A stretch of DNA of 64,000 nucleotides from Haemophilus haemolyticus (GTDB lineage: Bacteria > Pseudomonadota > Gammaproteobacteria > Enterobacterales > Pasteurellaceae), in the NCBI RefSeq assembly GCF_001679045.1, contig NZ_LYCK01000012.1, positions 398,549 through 462,548 of the forward strand. Reading direction: 5' to 3'. The notes under the pieces are model-generated. The model searched no databases. It saw nothing but the letters and a program-made list of their open reading frames with translations, and was not told the DNA's origin. The position numbers were made by a program, and so were the translations under genes. Below, in pieces: positions 30,115 through 38,824 of the stretch (positions within the stretch are counted from its first letter, which is position 1; every line of letters begins with the position of its first letter).

Positions 30115-31002
30115 TTAAAGTTTATTCAACTGCTCAATAGACGGTGCGTAATAATAAGCGCCCGTTACAGCCTTAGTGAAACCTAAAATGCGGTCAGTTT
30201 TTCCGTCTTTTTCACCAAACATATTAAGTAACTGTTGTTCAATGTTATAAAGCGTTGCACAGTAAGCAATAAAGAATAATCCGTGTGTACCGCTGGCTGT
30301 ACCATAAGGTAAGCTTTGACGTAAGATTTTTAAACCTTTGCCATTCTCTTTCAAATCTGTACGACCGACATGAGAAGTATCCGCCTTATCTTCCATTTCT
30401 ACGCTATCCGTTTTGGTGCGTCCGAACACATTTTCTTGTTTTGCTGTATTTAATTTTTCCCATTTAGCGAGATTATGTTCATAACGTTGAGTAAACACAT
30501 AACTCCCGTCTTTATCATTGCCATTTGATATTAATGCCACTTCTGCTCGTTGTGCATCCTTTGGATTTTCAGTTCCGTCAATAAAACCAGTGAGATCTCG
30601 TTCCTCCACCCAACGGAAACCATGAATTTCTTGCTGAACATCAATAGCTTGACCAAAAGCATTCACTGCAGCTTGTGCCACAGAAAAATTAACGTCAGGG
30701 CGTAACGATTGAATATGCACTAAAAGATCAGTTTGTGTACTTGGCGCAGTTAAATCACCTTTTCCTAAAGTAACAAAAGGTTTTAGCTCTGGTGCATCCT
30801 GCCCACCAAGGGTTTTCCAAGCTTTATCACCAAAAGCAACCACCGCCCCCAAACGTGCCTCGGGATAAGTCTGTTGAAGCTGTTCTAAGCGAGTAAGGAA
30901 TTGGCGAGCCGCCACTGAGATCTGAGAATAATCTGAGATATTTGCTTCTAAAAATACGCCTGCTTTGCAACTATCAAGCAAAATACCAGTTTGTGCTGTC
31001 AT
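30115..31002 (-). CDS. yfeX: DyP-type haem peroxidase (YfeX-like)
   Basis: Cytosolic dye-decolorising peroxidase family protein of 295 residues, very like E. coli YfeX along its length. It has the distal GxxDG motif in GFIDGTENP, the haem-ligand His region SHVGRTDLKENGKGLKI, and RQSLPYGTASGTHGLFF. YfeX has been credited with porphyrinogen oxidation and, more debatably, with freeing iron from haem. It is divergent from the Ftr1 gene and ends near the ygiW promoter. Confidence 0.92.
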   Translation of the reverse strand: MTAQTGILLDSCKAGVFLEANISDYSQISVAARQFLTRLEQLQQTYPEARLGAVVAFGDKAWKTLGGQDAPELKPFVTLGKGDLTAPSTQTDLLVHIQSLRPDVNFSVAQAAVNAFGQAIDVQQEIHGFRWVEERDLTGFIDGTENPKDAQRAEVALISNGNDKDGSYVFTQRYEHNLAKWEKLNTAKQENVFGRTKTDSVEMEDKADTSHVGRTDLKENGKGLKILRQSLPYGTASGTHGLFFIAYCATLYNIEQQLLNMFGEKDGKTDRILGFTKAVTGAYYYAPSIEQLNKL

Positions 31003-31115
31003 AAAAATCTCCTAAAAGGGCAATTGGAAAACGCTTGTATTATACAACAGCCATTAAAAAATCTTAAATATTCAAATAAAACTTGATCTAAGTAGCAAAA
31101 ATTCAAATTTATTGT

Positions 31116-31130
31116 TGAGATTTTTTCTCA
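31116..31130 (+). promoter_or_regulatory. Fur-like dyad at the ftr1 promoter
   Basis: TGAGATTTTTTCTCA is a 7-1-7 dyad that differs from a common Fur-box form (TGAGAATNATTCTCA) only at two inner positions. It overlaps a TTGAGA -35-like hexamer (31115-31120), with a TATCTT -10-like hexamer at 31138-31143 (17 bp). This suits iron repression of the importer. Confidence 0.5.
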
Positions 31131-31183
31131 TTAGATATATCTTTCAAATACGAATAGATTTCATTTATAAGGTTATTAGTTCT

Positions 31184-33091
31184 ATGCCGTACCTTTTACG
31201 TTATATCAGCATATCTTTACTATTTTTATTTTCTCAAGCAGTCTTTGCCGATAACTATCAAAAATGGGTTGATGACATCACTCAACGCTTGAATCATACC
31301 GAACAACTTCTTAAAGAAAACAAAATTGATGATGCCAAAACCGAAGTACAAATGGCATATTTTGAAGTATTTGAAAATTTAGAAGGTCCCATTCGCATTA
31401 ATTTTTCTGCGCAAAAAAGCTATCAAATGGAAGCCACTTTTGGTGAAATTCGCAAAATGATTGGCGAAGGTAAACCAATGAATGAGGTTCAAGCCAAAAT
31501 CAACGGTTTAAAAAATGAATTACAGCAAGTTTTACCTTCTCTTGTTGAAGGGCATCAACTCAATGCTGACAGTCAGCACGGCGTTTATGATAATCAAGCG
31601 ATCAAACCTTATTGGCAACAAAGTTTCAAAACCATTGATGATTTCATCGCACAAGCCATTAGCGCTTATGAAAGCGGCGATTTTGCCAATGCTAAAAAAG
31701 CATTCCAACAAGCTCAATATGACGGCTACAAAAATTCTGAAATGGAAATGTCGGTTAGAACTAACCGCTCTTCTGAAATTTCAGCTGCGATCAATCAACA
31801 ATTCTATAATTTGATTCGTTTGAGCGAACAACCTGATCAAATGACAGAAATTGCTTACCAAAGCACACAACTCTTACAAGATATTGAAGAACAGCTTCCT
31901 AATTTGCCTACTACTCGCGATGAACAAAATGCTCAAGCGACACAATCACAAGCGCAAACTTCAGATAAGGTTACAGATCAAGATTGGGCAAAAATTACGA
32001 CTGAAATCAACCAACGGATTCAACAAGCTATCGCCCTTTACGAACAAGGCGATGCGAAAAAAGCCATGCTTGCAGTACAAGACACTTACTTTGATGTATT
32101 TGAAAGTTCTGGCATGGAAAACAAAGTAGGCTCGCGCGATAGCAATTTTAAAGCAGAATTAGAAGGTTATTTCACTCGTTTAGTCAGCCTGATGAAAGCG
32201 GGAAATGGCGACAAATTACAAGAACAAGCTGCAGGTTTAAGCCAAAACTTAGCGAAAGCCGTTCAAATATTGCAAGGTGGCGAACAAAGTGATTGGTCTA
32301 TGTTCTTATATAGCTTGCTTATTATTTTACGTGAAGGCTTAGAAGCGTTGTTAATCGTTGCCGCTATTGTGGCTTATATGGTGAAAAACAATCATCACGA
32401 TAAATTGCCAGTTATTCGCCAATCCGTTTATATTGCGTTAGGGGCAAGCGTAGTTACCGCATTCATCTTCCAACTTATTTTTGAAAACTCAGGGCAAAAC
32501 CGTGAATTGCTTGAAGGTTTCACAATGATTATTGCGGTCTTTATGCTGTTTAGTATGAGTTACTGGTTGCTTTCTAAAGTCGAAGCACAAAACTGGAAAC
32601 GCTATCTTGAAGGCAAACTTTCAACGGCATTAACGGCAGGCTCTCTATTCGGCTTATGGCTTACCAGTTTCCTCGCAGTATATCGTGAAGGCGCAGAAAC
32701 CGTATTGTTCTATTATGCTCTAGTTGGCGATGCGAAAAGTGCGGTAAGTTTAGCCTATCTTTTTGCTGGCTTTATTTGCGGGGTGATTTTACTGGCGATT
32801 TGCTACTTTGTAATGCGTTACACCGTGGTTAAATTGCCATTAAAACCATTCTTTATGTTTACCGGTTCATTTATGTATTTAATGGCATTTGTGTTCGCTG
32901 GCAAATCTGTACTTGAACTTATTGAAGGTAAACTGTTTGAACCGACATTAATTAACGGTGTACCAGAAATCTCGTGGTTAGGTGTTTATCCTTATGTGGA
33001 AACCCTTGTGCCACAAGCAATCTTAATTCTTGCTGCTATTTTTGCTTTGTTTGTTATGAAATATCAAAGCAAAAAAGCGGTATCAAATTAA
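31184..33091 (+). CDS. Ftr1-family iron permease with large periplasmic domain
   Basis: Inner-membrane iron importer (FetM/Cj1658 type). The ATG at 31184 gives 635 residues with signal peptide MPYLLRYISISLLFLFSQAVFA. Residues about 25-370 are a helical periplasmic domain with repeated copies of a unit like Y-x-x-GD-x-x-x-A-x-x-x-x-Q-x-x-Y-x-x-F. Seven or so membrane helices follow with the two iron-passage motifs REGLE (383-387) and REGAE (501-505). It leads an apparent operon with p19 and the ABC-like genes. Iron is probably handed over by P19; this is known for relatives and inferred here. Confidence 0.92.
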   Translation: MPYLLRYISISLLFLFSQAVFADNYQKWVDDITQRLNHTEQLLKENKIDDAKTEVQMAYFEVFENLEGPIRINFSAQKSYQMEATFGEIRKMIGEGKPMNEVQAKINGLKNELQQVLPSLVEGHQLNADSQHGVYDNQAIKPYWQQSFKTIDDFIAQAISAYESGDFANAKKAFQQAQYDGYKNSEMEMSVRTNRSSEISAAINQQFYNLIRLSEQPDQMTEIAYQSTQLLQDIEEQLPNLPTTRDEQNAQATQSQAQTSDKVTDQDWAKITTEINQRIQQAIALYEQGDAKKAMLAVQDTYFDVFESSGMENKVGSRDSNFKAELEGYFTRLVSLMKAGNGDKLQEQAAGLSQNLAKAVQILQGGEQSDWSMFLYSLLIILREGLEALLIVAAIVAYMVKNNHHDKLPVIRQSVYIALGASVVTAFIFQLIFENSGQNRELLEGFTMIIAVFMLFSMSYWLLSKVEAQNWKRYLEGKLSTALTAGSLFGLWLTSFLAVYREGAETVLFYYALVGDAKSAVSLAYLFAGFICGVILLAICYFVMRYTVVKLPLKPFFMFTGSFMYLMAFVFAGKSVLELIEGKLFEPTLINGVPEISWLGVYPYVETLVPQAILILAAIFALFVMKYQSKKAVSN

Positions 33092-33118
33092 CTCAAAACT
33101 CATCTCAGGAGAGAAACT

Positions 33119-33640
33119 ATGAAAAAAGCACTTCTTAGCGCAAGTTTATTAGCAGGAATGTTTGCAGCAACTTCTGCTTACGCATTCCAAGAATATCCAA
33201 TCGGTGAAGCGGTTACCATGAATGACATGGAAATTGCAGCGGTTTACTTAAAACCAGTGGATATGGAACCTCGCGGCATGGGCTTACCAGCAGCAAAATC
33301 TGATATTCACTTAGAAGCAGACATTCACGCGGTGAAAGGTAACAAAAACGGTTTTGGTGAAGGTGAATGGATGCCTTATTTAACCATCAACTATACTTTA
33401 GTCAACACTGATACTGGTGCTAAACAAGAAGGTACATTCATGCCAATGGTTGCTGGCGATGGCCCACACTATGGCGCAAACATCAAAATGATGGGCGTGG
33501 GTAACTACAAATTAACTTATCATATTGATCCGCCACCAAAAGCAGGTATGCACCGCCACACTGATGAAGAAACTGGCGTGGGTCGTTGGTGGAAACCATT
33601 TGATGTAAATTATGAATTTAAATTTACTGGTTTAAAATAA
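33119..33640 (+). CDS. Periplasmic iron-binding protein P19/FetP
   Basis: Exported metal-binding protein of 173 residues with signal peptide MKKALLSASLLAGMFAATSAYA. The mature protein has the metal-ligand pattern of C. jejuni P19: EPRGMGLP, DIHLEADIH, EWMPYLTINY, GPHYGANI and HRHTDEETGVGRWW. In relatives it forms a dimer binding copper and iron and delivers ferrous or ferric iron to Ftr1. It starts 27 bp after ftr1 with a strong AGGAGAG site. Confidence 0.94.
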   Translation: MKKALLSASLLAGMFAATSAYAFQEYPIGEAVTMNDMEIAAVYLKPVDMEPRGMGLPAAKSDIHLEADIHAVKGNKNGFGEGEWMPYLTINYTLVNTDTGAKQEGTFMPMVAGDGPHYGANIKMMGVGNYKLTYHIDPPPKAGMHRHTDEETGVGRWWKPFDVNYEFKFTGLK

Positions 33641-33647
33641 TAGTGCT

Positions 33648-33716
33648 GTAGGGTGGGCTTCTGCCCACCAATTAACAATCAGACGTGAAAAAACGGTGGG
33701 CTAAAGCCCACCCTAC
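33648..33716. repeat. REPIN-like double hairpin between p19 and the DUF2318 gene
   Basis: A perfect 13-bp inverted repeat (33648-33660 and 33704-33716) begins with GTAG on both outer ends. Each arm continues into its own hairpin (GGTGGGC...GCCCACC and GGTGGGCT...AGCCCACC). GTAG head plus palindrome, in two inverted copies, is the form of REP doublets (REPINs) moved by RAYT transposases. No RAYT gene is in the window. Confidence 0.75.
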
Positions 33717-33736
33717 CATTTAAAAATCCTCTTTCT

Positions 33737-35152
33737 ATGACTTATTTTTTCATTTTTGTTCTGCAATCTCTTTTGCCAATTTCGCTTTTACTCGGTGCAT
33801 CTTGGGCAATCAAAAAAGGCAACATTTCGCCTAAAACGCTTATTTGGCTAAGCCTTATTGGCTTGGCTTTAGGTGTTGTCCTACGACTCAATATTCCTAA
33901 TGGACAAACCACCAACCTTATTCTAACCATCGGCTTTTTAATTATCTTCTTACTTTTTGCAATCAGCCAATGGAGCAAATCATCAAACCTTGCCGCATTC
34001 TGGCAATTTGCATTAATGCTTATTGCAGGGGCAACTTGGGCAAAAGATCCAAACATCACTGCACTCACCAATACAGATGTTATTAACACTGACTTTATTT
34101 TAAATATAAGTGCGGTCATTTTTGGTGTGATTTTTAGTTTAGCCTCAAGTGCATGGCTCTATTTCTTACTTAAACAGCAACAAAAAACACAAGGAAAATC
34201 CACCGCACTTTTTGCACTCAGCTTTTTACTTTTTATCGCTTTAATTCTTCCGCTTGTAGCAGAACTGTTGCTTACCTTAATGAAATTACAACTCATTGAA
34301 CTCACCAAAGTGCGGTTAAGTTTTGTGGCAAAATCAGGGGAAATCACCGCTTGGCTCAATATCATTTGTGTTGCGTTAATGCTCGTTGTTTTGTGTATTT
34401 TTACCATTCAAACACATTCAAGACGTTTAAGAGAAGCAAAAGCTGAAAAAGATCTTATTGAACAACGCAAAAAATTAGCCTTCGTACAAACATCAAAACG
34501 CACCATTTACTGGGGCATATTGGGTATTTTATTTGTAGCTGCAAGCCAACTTTATTGGGAAAAAGTTGCCTCTCAACCACCACAACTTTCCGAAGCGGTT
34601 CCAGTACAACTTAATGACAAAAATGAAGTACATTTAGCACTTGAGCCACTTAAAGACGGTAAACTTCACCGTTTCGTTTGGATTGCTGATGATGGCAAAG
34701 CCGTACGCTTTTTTATTATCAATCGCCAACCGAATAAAGTCAGTATGGCGGCAGTATTCGATGCTTGCCTACTCTGCGGCGATCAAGGCTATGTTATGCA
34801 AGGCAATCAAGTGGTCTGCGTTGGTTGTGGCGTGCATCTCTTTATTCCATCTATCGGTAAACCAGGCGGTTGTAACCCTGTACCTATTGAAAATTGGCAA
34901 CAAACTGAAAATGAAATCGTGATTTCTCGTAAAAGCCTTGAAGATGGCTTAAATCTATTCAGTACGATTGTGGAAATTGAAGTACAAGATCCGATTAGTG
35001 GCGCTAAACTCAAAAACACTAAAACTGAATATAAATATAGCCACGAAGGGCATACTTATTTCTTTGAGAACGAAAAAAATCTCGATTTATTCCGCGATAA
35101 TCCCGATAACTATCTCGGCATTAATAAAAACGAAAATCCAAAAGGGGAATAA
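33737..35152 (+). CDS. DUF2318 membrane protein of the Ftr1-P19 cluster
   Basis: Membrane protein of 471 residues equivalent to Cj1660 of the Campylobacter p19 cluster. The first 255 residues hold about seven hydrophobic helices, followed by another near residue 262. The soluble C-terminal domain (about 290-471) has FDACLLCGDQGYVMQGNQVV, CVGCGVHLFIPSIGKPGGC and EGHTYFFENEKNLDLF, a heavy-metal/YHS-like ending. The paired CxxC motifs suggest metal or redox binding. No good Shine-Dalgarno is seen; the ATG lies 20 bp after the REPIN-like element. Confidence 0.85.
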   Translation: MTYFFIFVLQSLLPISLLLGASWAIKKGNISPKTLIWLSLIGLALGVVLRLNIPNGQTTNLILTIGFLIIFLLFAISQWSKSSNLAAFWQFALMLIAGATWAKDPNITALTNTDVINTDFILNISAVIFGVIFSLASSAWLYFLLKQQQKTQGKSTALFALSFLLFIALILPLVAELLLTLMKLQLIELTKVRLSFVAKSGEITAWLNIICVALMLVVLCIFTIQTHSRRLREAKAEKDLIEQRKKLAFVQTSKRTIYWGILGILFVAASQLYWEKVASQPPQLSEAVPVQLNDKNEVHLALEPLKDGKLHRFVWIADDGKAVRFFIINRQPNKVSMAAVFDACLLCGDQGYVMQGNQVVCVGCGVHLFIPSIGKPGGCNPVPIENWQQTENEIVISRKSLEDGLNLFSTIVEIEVQDPISGAKLKNTKTEYKYSHEGHTYFFENEKNLDLFRDNPDNYLGINKNENPKGE

Positions 35153-35154
35153 CA

Positions 35155-36495
35155 ATGCTTGCTAGAATGTTATTTCAATCTTGGCGATTTGGTATCAAAC
35201 GTAAATTGCTCGCCATTATCACTATTTTCTTAGCAGCAGGCTTAGTCTCTGCGCTGCTCGCAGTTTCCATTGATATTGGTGACAAAATGGCGAAAGAGCT
35301 GAAATCTTACGGTGCCAATATTTTGGTAGAGCCAGCTAGCAATGCGGCATTGCCTGATGAACTCAGCCATAGTGCTTCATTATCTAGCCAAGATTTTTTA
35401 GATGAGAAAGAACTTCCCAATATCAAAGATATTTTCTGGCGAAATAATATCGTGGGGTTTGCCCCGTTGCTTTCAGCAAATGTGCAAGTGACAAAATCTT
35501 CACAAAATTCCACCGCACTTTCAGCCTCAAAAACGATTAATGTGCTTGGTACCTTTTTTGATCATAATATTGCCGTGCCCGATGAAGAGGATTACCACAC
35601 GGGGCAACGAATCATTAGCCCTTATTGGAAAGTGGAAGGGGAATGGGTTGATGATTTAAACAATGACTTTGGCGAAGTCGTCCCTGCACTTGCAGGCGAA
35701 CAACTTGCCAAAAGTAATGGTTGGAAAATTGGCGATAAACTTAGCTTAAGCTACACAAACGATAACGGCGAAAGCCAACAAAGTGCGGTAGAAATTAAAG
35801 GCATTTTAAGTACCGGTGGAACAGAAGATAATCAGCTTGTTATGCCCCTAAGTGCGGTACAAAATTTGCTTGGTTTAGAAGGCAAAGTGCAATCCGTCCG
35901 CGTATCTGCCCTCACTGTGCCAGAAAACGATCTTTCCCGTAAAGCGCGCGCCAATACTGATGCCTTAGATGCGGAAGCCTACGACCGTTGGTATTGCACC
36001 GCTTATGTTTCTTCAATTTCCCATCAATTAGAAGAAGCGATTTCTGGTGCAATGGTTCGCCCAATTTGGCAAGTTGCTGCGTCTGAAGGTGTAGTCATTG
36101 GTAAAATCCAACTCTTACTTGCGGTCGTTACCTTCGCGGCATTAATCGCTGCGGCAATGGGTATTGCTTCCTTAATGAGCGCAGGAATTATCGAACGCTC
36201 AAAAGAAATTGGCTTAATGAAAGCACTGGGCGCTTATCAATGGCAAATTACCTTACTGTTCTACTGCGAAGCGGTGTTAAGTGCATTAGTAGGCGGAATA
36301 TTTGGCTGTTTAGCCGGATGGGGATTAGCCAAATTTATCGGTGCCGCCTTATTCGGTGCGCCTCTTGATTTTGCTTGGATCGTCGTGCCTTGTGTTCTCG
36401 TGCTCTCCATTCTTATTGCTGTGATTGGCACTTGGTTCCCTGCGCATAAAATCGCTAAACTTTACCCTGTCGAGGTGCTTTATGGCAGAGCATAA
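35155..36495 (+). CDS. FtsX/MacB-like ABC permease 1 of the iron cluster
   Basis: ABC-type permease of 446 residues: one N-terminal helix (about 17-40, AIITIFLAAGLVSALLAVSI), a periplasmic MacB-type domain, and three C-terminal helices. VASEGVVIGKIQLLLAVVTF and ERSKEIGLMKALGA mark the FtsX domain. It corresponds to Cj1661. The stop lies inside the next gene (14-bp overlap). It probably forms a heterodimer with permease 2 and uses the ATPase downstream; what it moves is unknown. Confidence 0.88.
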   Translation: MLARMLFQSWRFGIKRKLLAIITIFLAAGLVSALLAVSIDIGDKMAKELKSYGANILVEPASNAALPDELSHSASLSSQDFLDEKELPNIKDIFWRNNIVGFAPLLSANVQVTKSSQNSTALSASKTINVLGTFFDHNIAVPDEEDYHTGQRIISPYWKVEGEWVDDLNNDFGEVVPALAGEQLAKSNGWKIGDKLSLSYTNDNGESQQSAVEIKGILSTGGTEDNQLVMPLSAVQNLLGLEGKVQSVRVSALTVPENDLSRKARANTDALDAEAYDRWYCTAYVSSISHQLEEAISGAMVRPIWQVAASEGVVIGKIQLLLAVVTFAALIAAAMGIASLMSAGIIERSKEIGLMKALGAYQWQITLLFYCEAVLSALVGGIFGCLAGWGLAKFIGAALFGAPLDFAWIVVPCVLVLSILIAVIGTWFPAHKIAKLYPVEVLYGRA

Positions 36496-37636
36496 AAACG
36501 CAAATACTCAAAGCATGTTCTGGCGATTAATTTTCCGCGCATTACGATTACGCCTCCAACGAGTATTCATTATTTTCACCGCACTTACAGTGGGAGCAAG
36601 CATCGTCACTGCAATGGCAGCGGTTTACTTCGACATCAACACCAAAATGAGCCAAGAACTGCGTACTTTCGGAGCAAATTTCTACATTGGTTCAGCCGAT
36701 GGCGGAATGATGAATCAAGCAGAGTTAAACGCAATTTTACAAAAAGCACCCGATGGTTTTATCACTGCAGCTAGTCCTTATCTTTATGGCGTCGCACGTA
36801 GTGATTTAGAAAAAATTGTACTGATGGGCGTAAATTTTGATGCTATGCGAATCCTCGCCCCTTACTGGCAAATTACAGGATCAGCGATCAACGTAAACTT
36901 TGACGATCGCAATGCGATGATCGGAAAAACCCTCGCTGAACGATTACATGTAAAAGTGGGAGACAGCCTACAACTTTCTAAAAATGCCGTAGAAAAACAT
37001 AGTTTCAACATTAAAGGAATTGTAGAAGCCGGTGATGCAACTGATAATATGCTCATTGTAAATGTTGAATTTGCCCAAAATTGGCTAGATAAAGAAGGTG
37101 TAGTAAACAACGCCTTACTCAATGTGCAAAATGAGCAAGGTGTGAATACGGTAGATCAATTTGCCGAAAAAATCATGCAACAATATCCTGATTTAACCGC
37201 TCGCCCGATCCGTAAAGTTTCCGCCTCAGAAGGACAAATTTTAGAAAAAATTAAAGGCTTAATGGGCTTAATTTCCCTTGTGATTTTAGTACTTGCAACC
37301 TTATGTGTGAATACGACCTTAATTGCAATTGTTGGCGAACGCTCCAAAGAATTTGCCTTACAGAAAGCCCTGGGCGCGAGAAAATTAGACATCATTCGCC
37401 AAATCAGCACAGAAATTTTAATTATCGCATTTTGTGCCATTATTATCGGACTTGGCTTGGGTTATTTATTAGCTCAAGTATTGGGAATAACCGTATTCAA
37501 ATCTTATATTGATATGCGACTGCCTGTATTGCCAATTACGATTGTACTTTCGTTATTAGTGGCATTTGTGGCTGTTATTATTCCAACACGTCGAGCATTG
37601 AGTATTAATGTGGCGAATGTGTTGAAGGGTGAGTAA
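36482..37636 (+). CDS. FtsX/MacB-like ABC permease 2 of the iron cluster
   Basis: Second permease, 384 residues from the ATG at 36482, which overlaps the upstream gene by 14 bp. A longer frame start at 36425 lies deep inside that gene and is not used. It has the same plan: helix near 26-48 (VFIIFTALTVGASIVTAMAA), a periplasmic domain, and three C-terminal helices with GERSKEFALQKALGARKLDI. It corresponds to Cj1662. Confidence 0.88.
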   Translation: MAEHKNANTQSMFWRLIFRALRLRLQRVFIIFTALTVGASIVTAMAAVYFDINTKMSQELRTFGANFYIGSADGGMMNQAELNAILQKAPDGFITAASPYLYGVARSDLEKIVLMGVNFDAMRILAPYWQITGSAINVNFDDRNAMIGKTLAERLHVKVGDSLQLSKNAVEKHSFNIKGIVEAGDATDNMLIVNVEFAQNWLDKEGVVNNALLNVQNEQGVNTVDQFAEKIMQQYPDLTARPIRKVSASEGQILEKIKGLMGLISLVILVLATLCVNTTLIAIVGERSKEFALQKALGARKLDIIRQISTEILIIAFCAIIIGLGLGYLLAQVLGITVFKSYIDMRLPVLPITIVLSLLVAFVAVIIPTRRALSINVANVLKGE

Positions 37637-37677
37637 AAATGAAATGCTTATAAATTAGATAATAAAAGAGAAAAACC

Positions 37678-38352
37678 ATGACCAACTTTGTAATAGAAAC
37701 CCAACATTTATATAAACGCTTCGGGCAAGTTACCGCGCTGGAAGATATTGATATTCAAATCAAACAAGGGGAATTTGTTGCCATTATGGGGGCATCAGGC
37801 TCAGGTAAAACCACGCTGATGAATATTTTAACGGGCTTAGATACCGCTAGCGAAGGAAAAGTGATTTTGGATGGTGTTGATGCGGCACAATTAGATGAAG
37901 TCGGTCGTCAACGTTTCCGCGCAGAAAAAATTGGCTTAGTGTTTCAACAATTCCATTTAATCCCTTATTTGACCGCTCTTGAAAACGTGATGCTGGCACA
38001 ACATTATCACAGCGTGATTGATGAAACATCCGCCAAAGCGGTATTGGAACAAGTAGGCTTAGGTCATCGAATTAATCACCGCCCTAGCCAACTTTCAGGC
38101 GGTGAGCAACAACGTGTTTGCATTGCGCGTGCGTTAGTGAATCAACCGCCCGTTATCTTTGCTGATGAACCAACGGGAAATTTAGATGAGCAAAATGAAT
38201 CATTAGTTTTAGACTTACTCACAAAACTTAATCAACAAGGGCGCACTATTGTAATGGTGACGCATAATCCAGAGTTAGGTGAACTCACCGATCGTGTTAT
38301 TTATTTACATCACGGAAAATTTGTAAAGGAAGAAAATCATGCGAACAAATAA
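37678..38352 (+). CDS. ABC transporter ATPase of the iron cluster
   Basis: ATPase of 224 residues in the MacB/LolD group: Walker A GASGSGKTTLMN, Q-loop FQQFHLIPYLTALENV, signature LSGGEQQRVCIARAL, Walker B VIFADEPTGNLD and switch His in VMVTHNPEL. It corresponds to Cj1663 and should energise the two FtsX-like permeases. The thioredoxin-like gene starts within its last 14 bp. Confidence 0.92.
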   Translation: MTNFVIETQHLYKRFGQVTALEDIDIQIKQGEFVAIMGASGSGKTTLMNILTGLDTASEGKVILDGVDAAQLDEVGRQRFRAEKIGLVFQQFHLIPYLTALENVMLAQHYHSVIDETSAKAVLEQVGLGHRINHRPSQLSGGEQQRVCIARALVNQPPVIFADEPTGNLDEQNESLVLDLLTKLNQQGRTIVMVTHNPELGELTDRVIYLHHGKFVKEENHANK

Positions 38353-38821
38353 ACTATTAAAATTAGTTGCCATAAGTGCGGTTATTTTTGGCGTCGTTTC
38401 TTGTAAAGATGAAGTTGCCTCAATAGGGCAAAAAGCGCCTGATATTGCTGCCTATGATCTTCAAGGCAATCCTGCAAACCTTGAGAATTGGAAAGGCACT
38501 CGCTTACTTATTTTTTGGTCAGAAACTTGCGGACGTTGTATCGCAGAGTTAAAAGAATTTGAAAAACTCGCAGAAGAGAATCCAGGAAAAGTTTCACTCA
38601 TTGCGATTAATGTGGATAGCGATAAAATGGACACCAAAGCCGTCGTGGCTAAACGAGAACTCCATTTGCCTGTAATCAAAGATCAAATGAAAATTACAGC
38701 GGAACGTTATCAACTTATCGGCACGCCAACTTCATTTGTCATTAGCCCTGAAGGAAACATTCAAGCTAAATATGAAGGCAAAATTCCCGAAGACGATTTA
38801 ACTAAATTATTTAAAGGATAA
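38339..38821 (+). CDS. TlpA-like thioredoxin lipoprotein
   Basis: Exported thioredoxin-fold protein of 160 residues. The N terminus has a lipoprotein-type signal ending VVSC, then a TlpA/ResA domain: GQKAPDIAAYDLQGNP, the active site FWSETCGRCIAEL (CGRC) and the cis-Pro segment GTPTSFVISPEG. It corresponds to the thioredoxins Cj1664/Cj1665. A likely job is to keep the CxxC pairs of the DUF2318 protein or cytochrome c haem-site cysteines reduced; this is inference. Confidence 0.9.
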   Translation: MRTNKLLKLVAISAVIFGVVSCKDEVASIGQKAPDIAAYDLQGNPANLENWKGTRLLIFWSETCGRCIAELKEFEKLAEENPGKVSLIAINVDSDKMDTKAVVAKRELHLPVIKDQMKITAERYQLIGTPTSFVISPEGNIQAKYEGKIPEDDLTKLFKG

Positions 38822-38824
38822 CCC

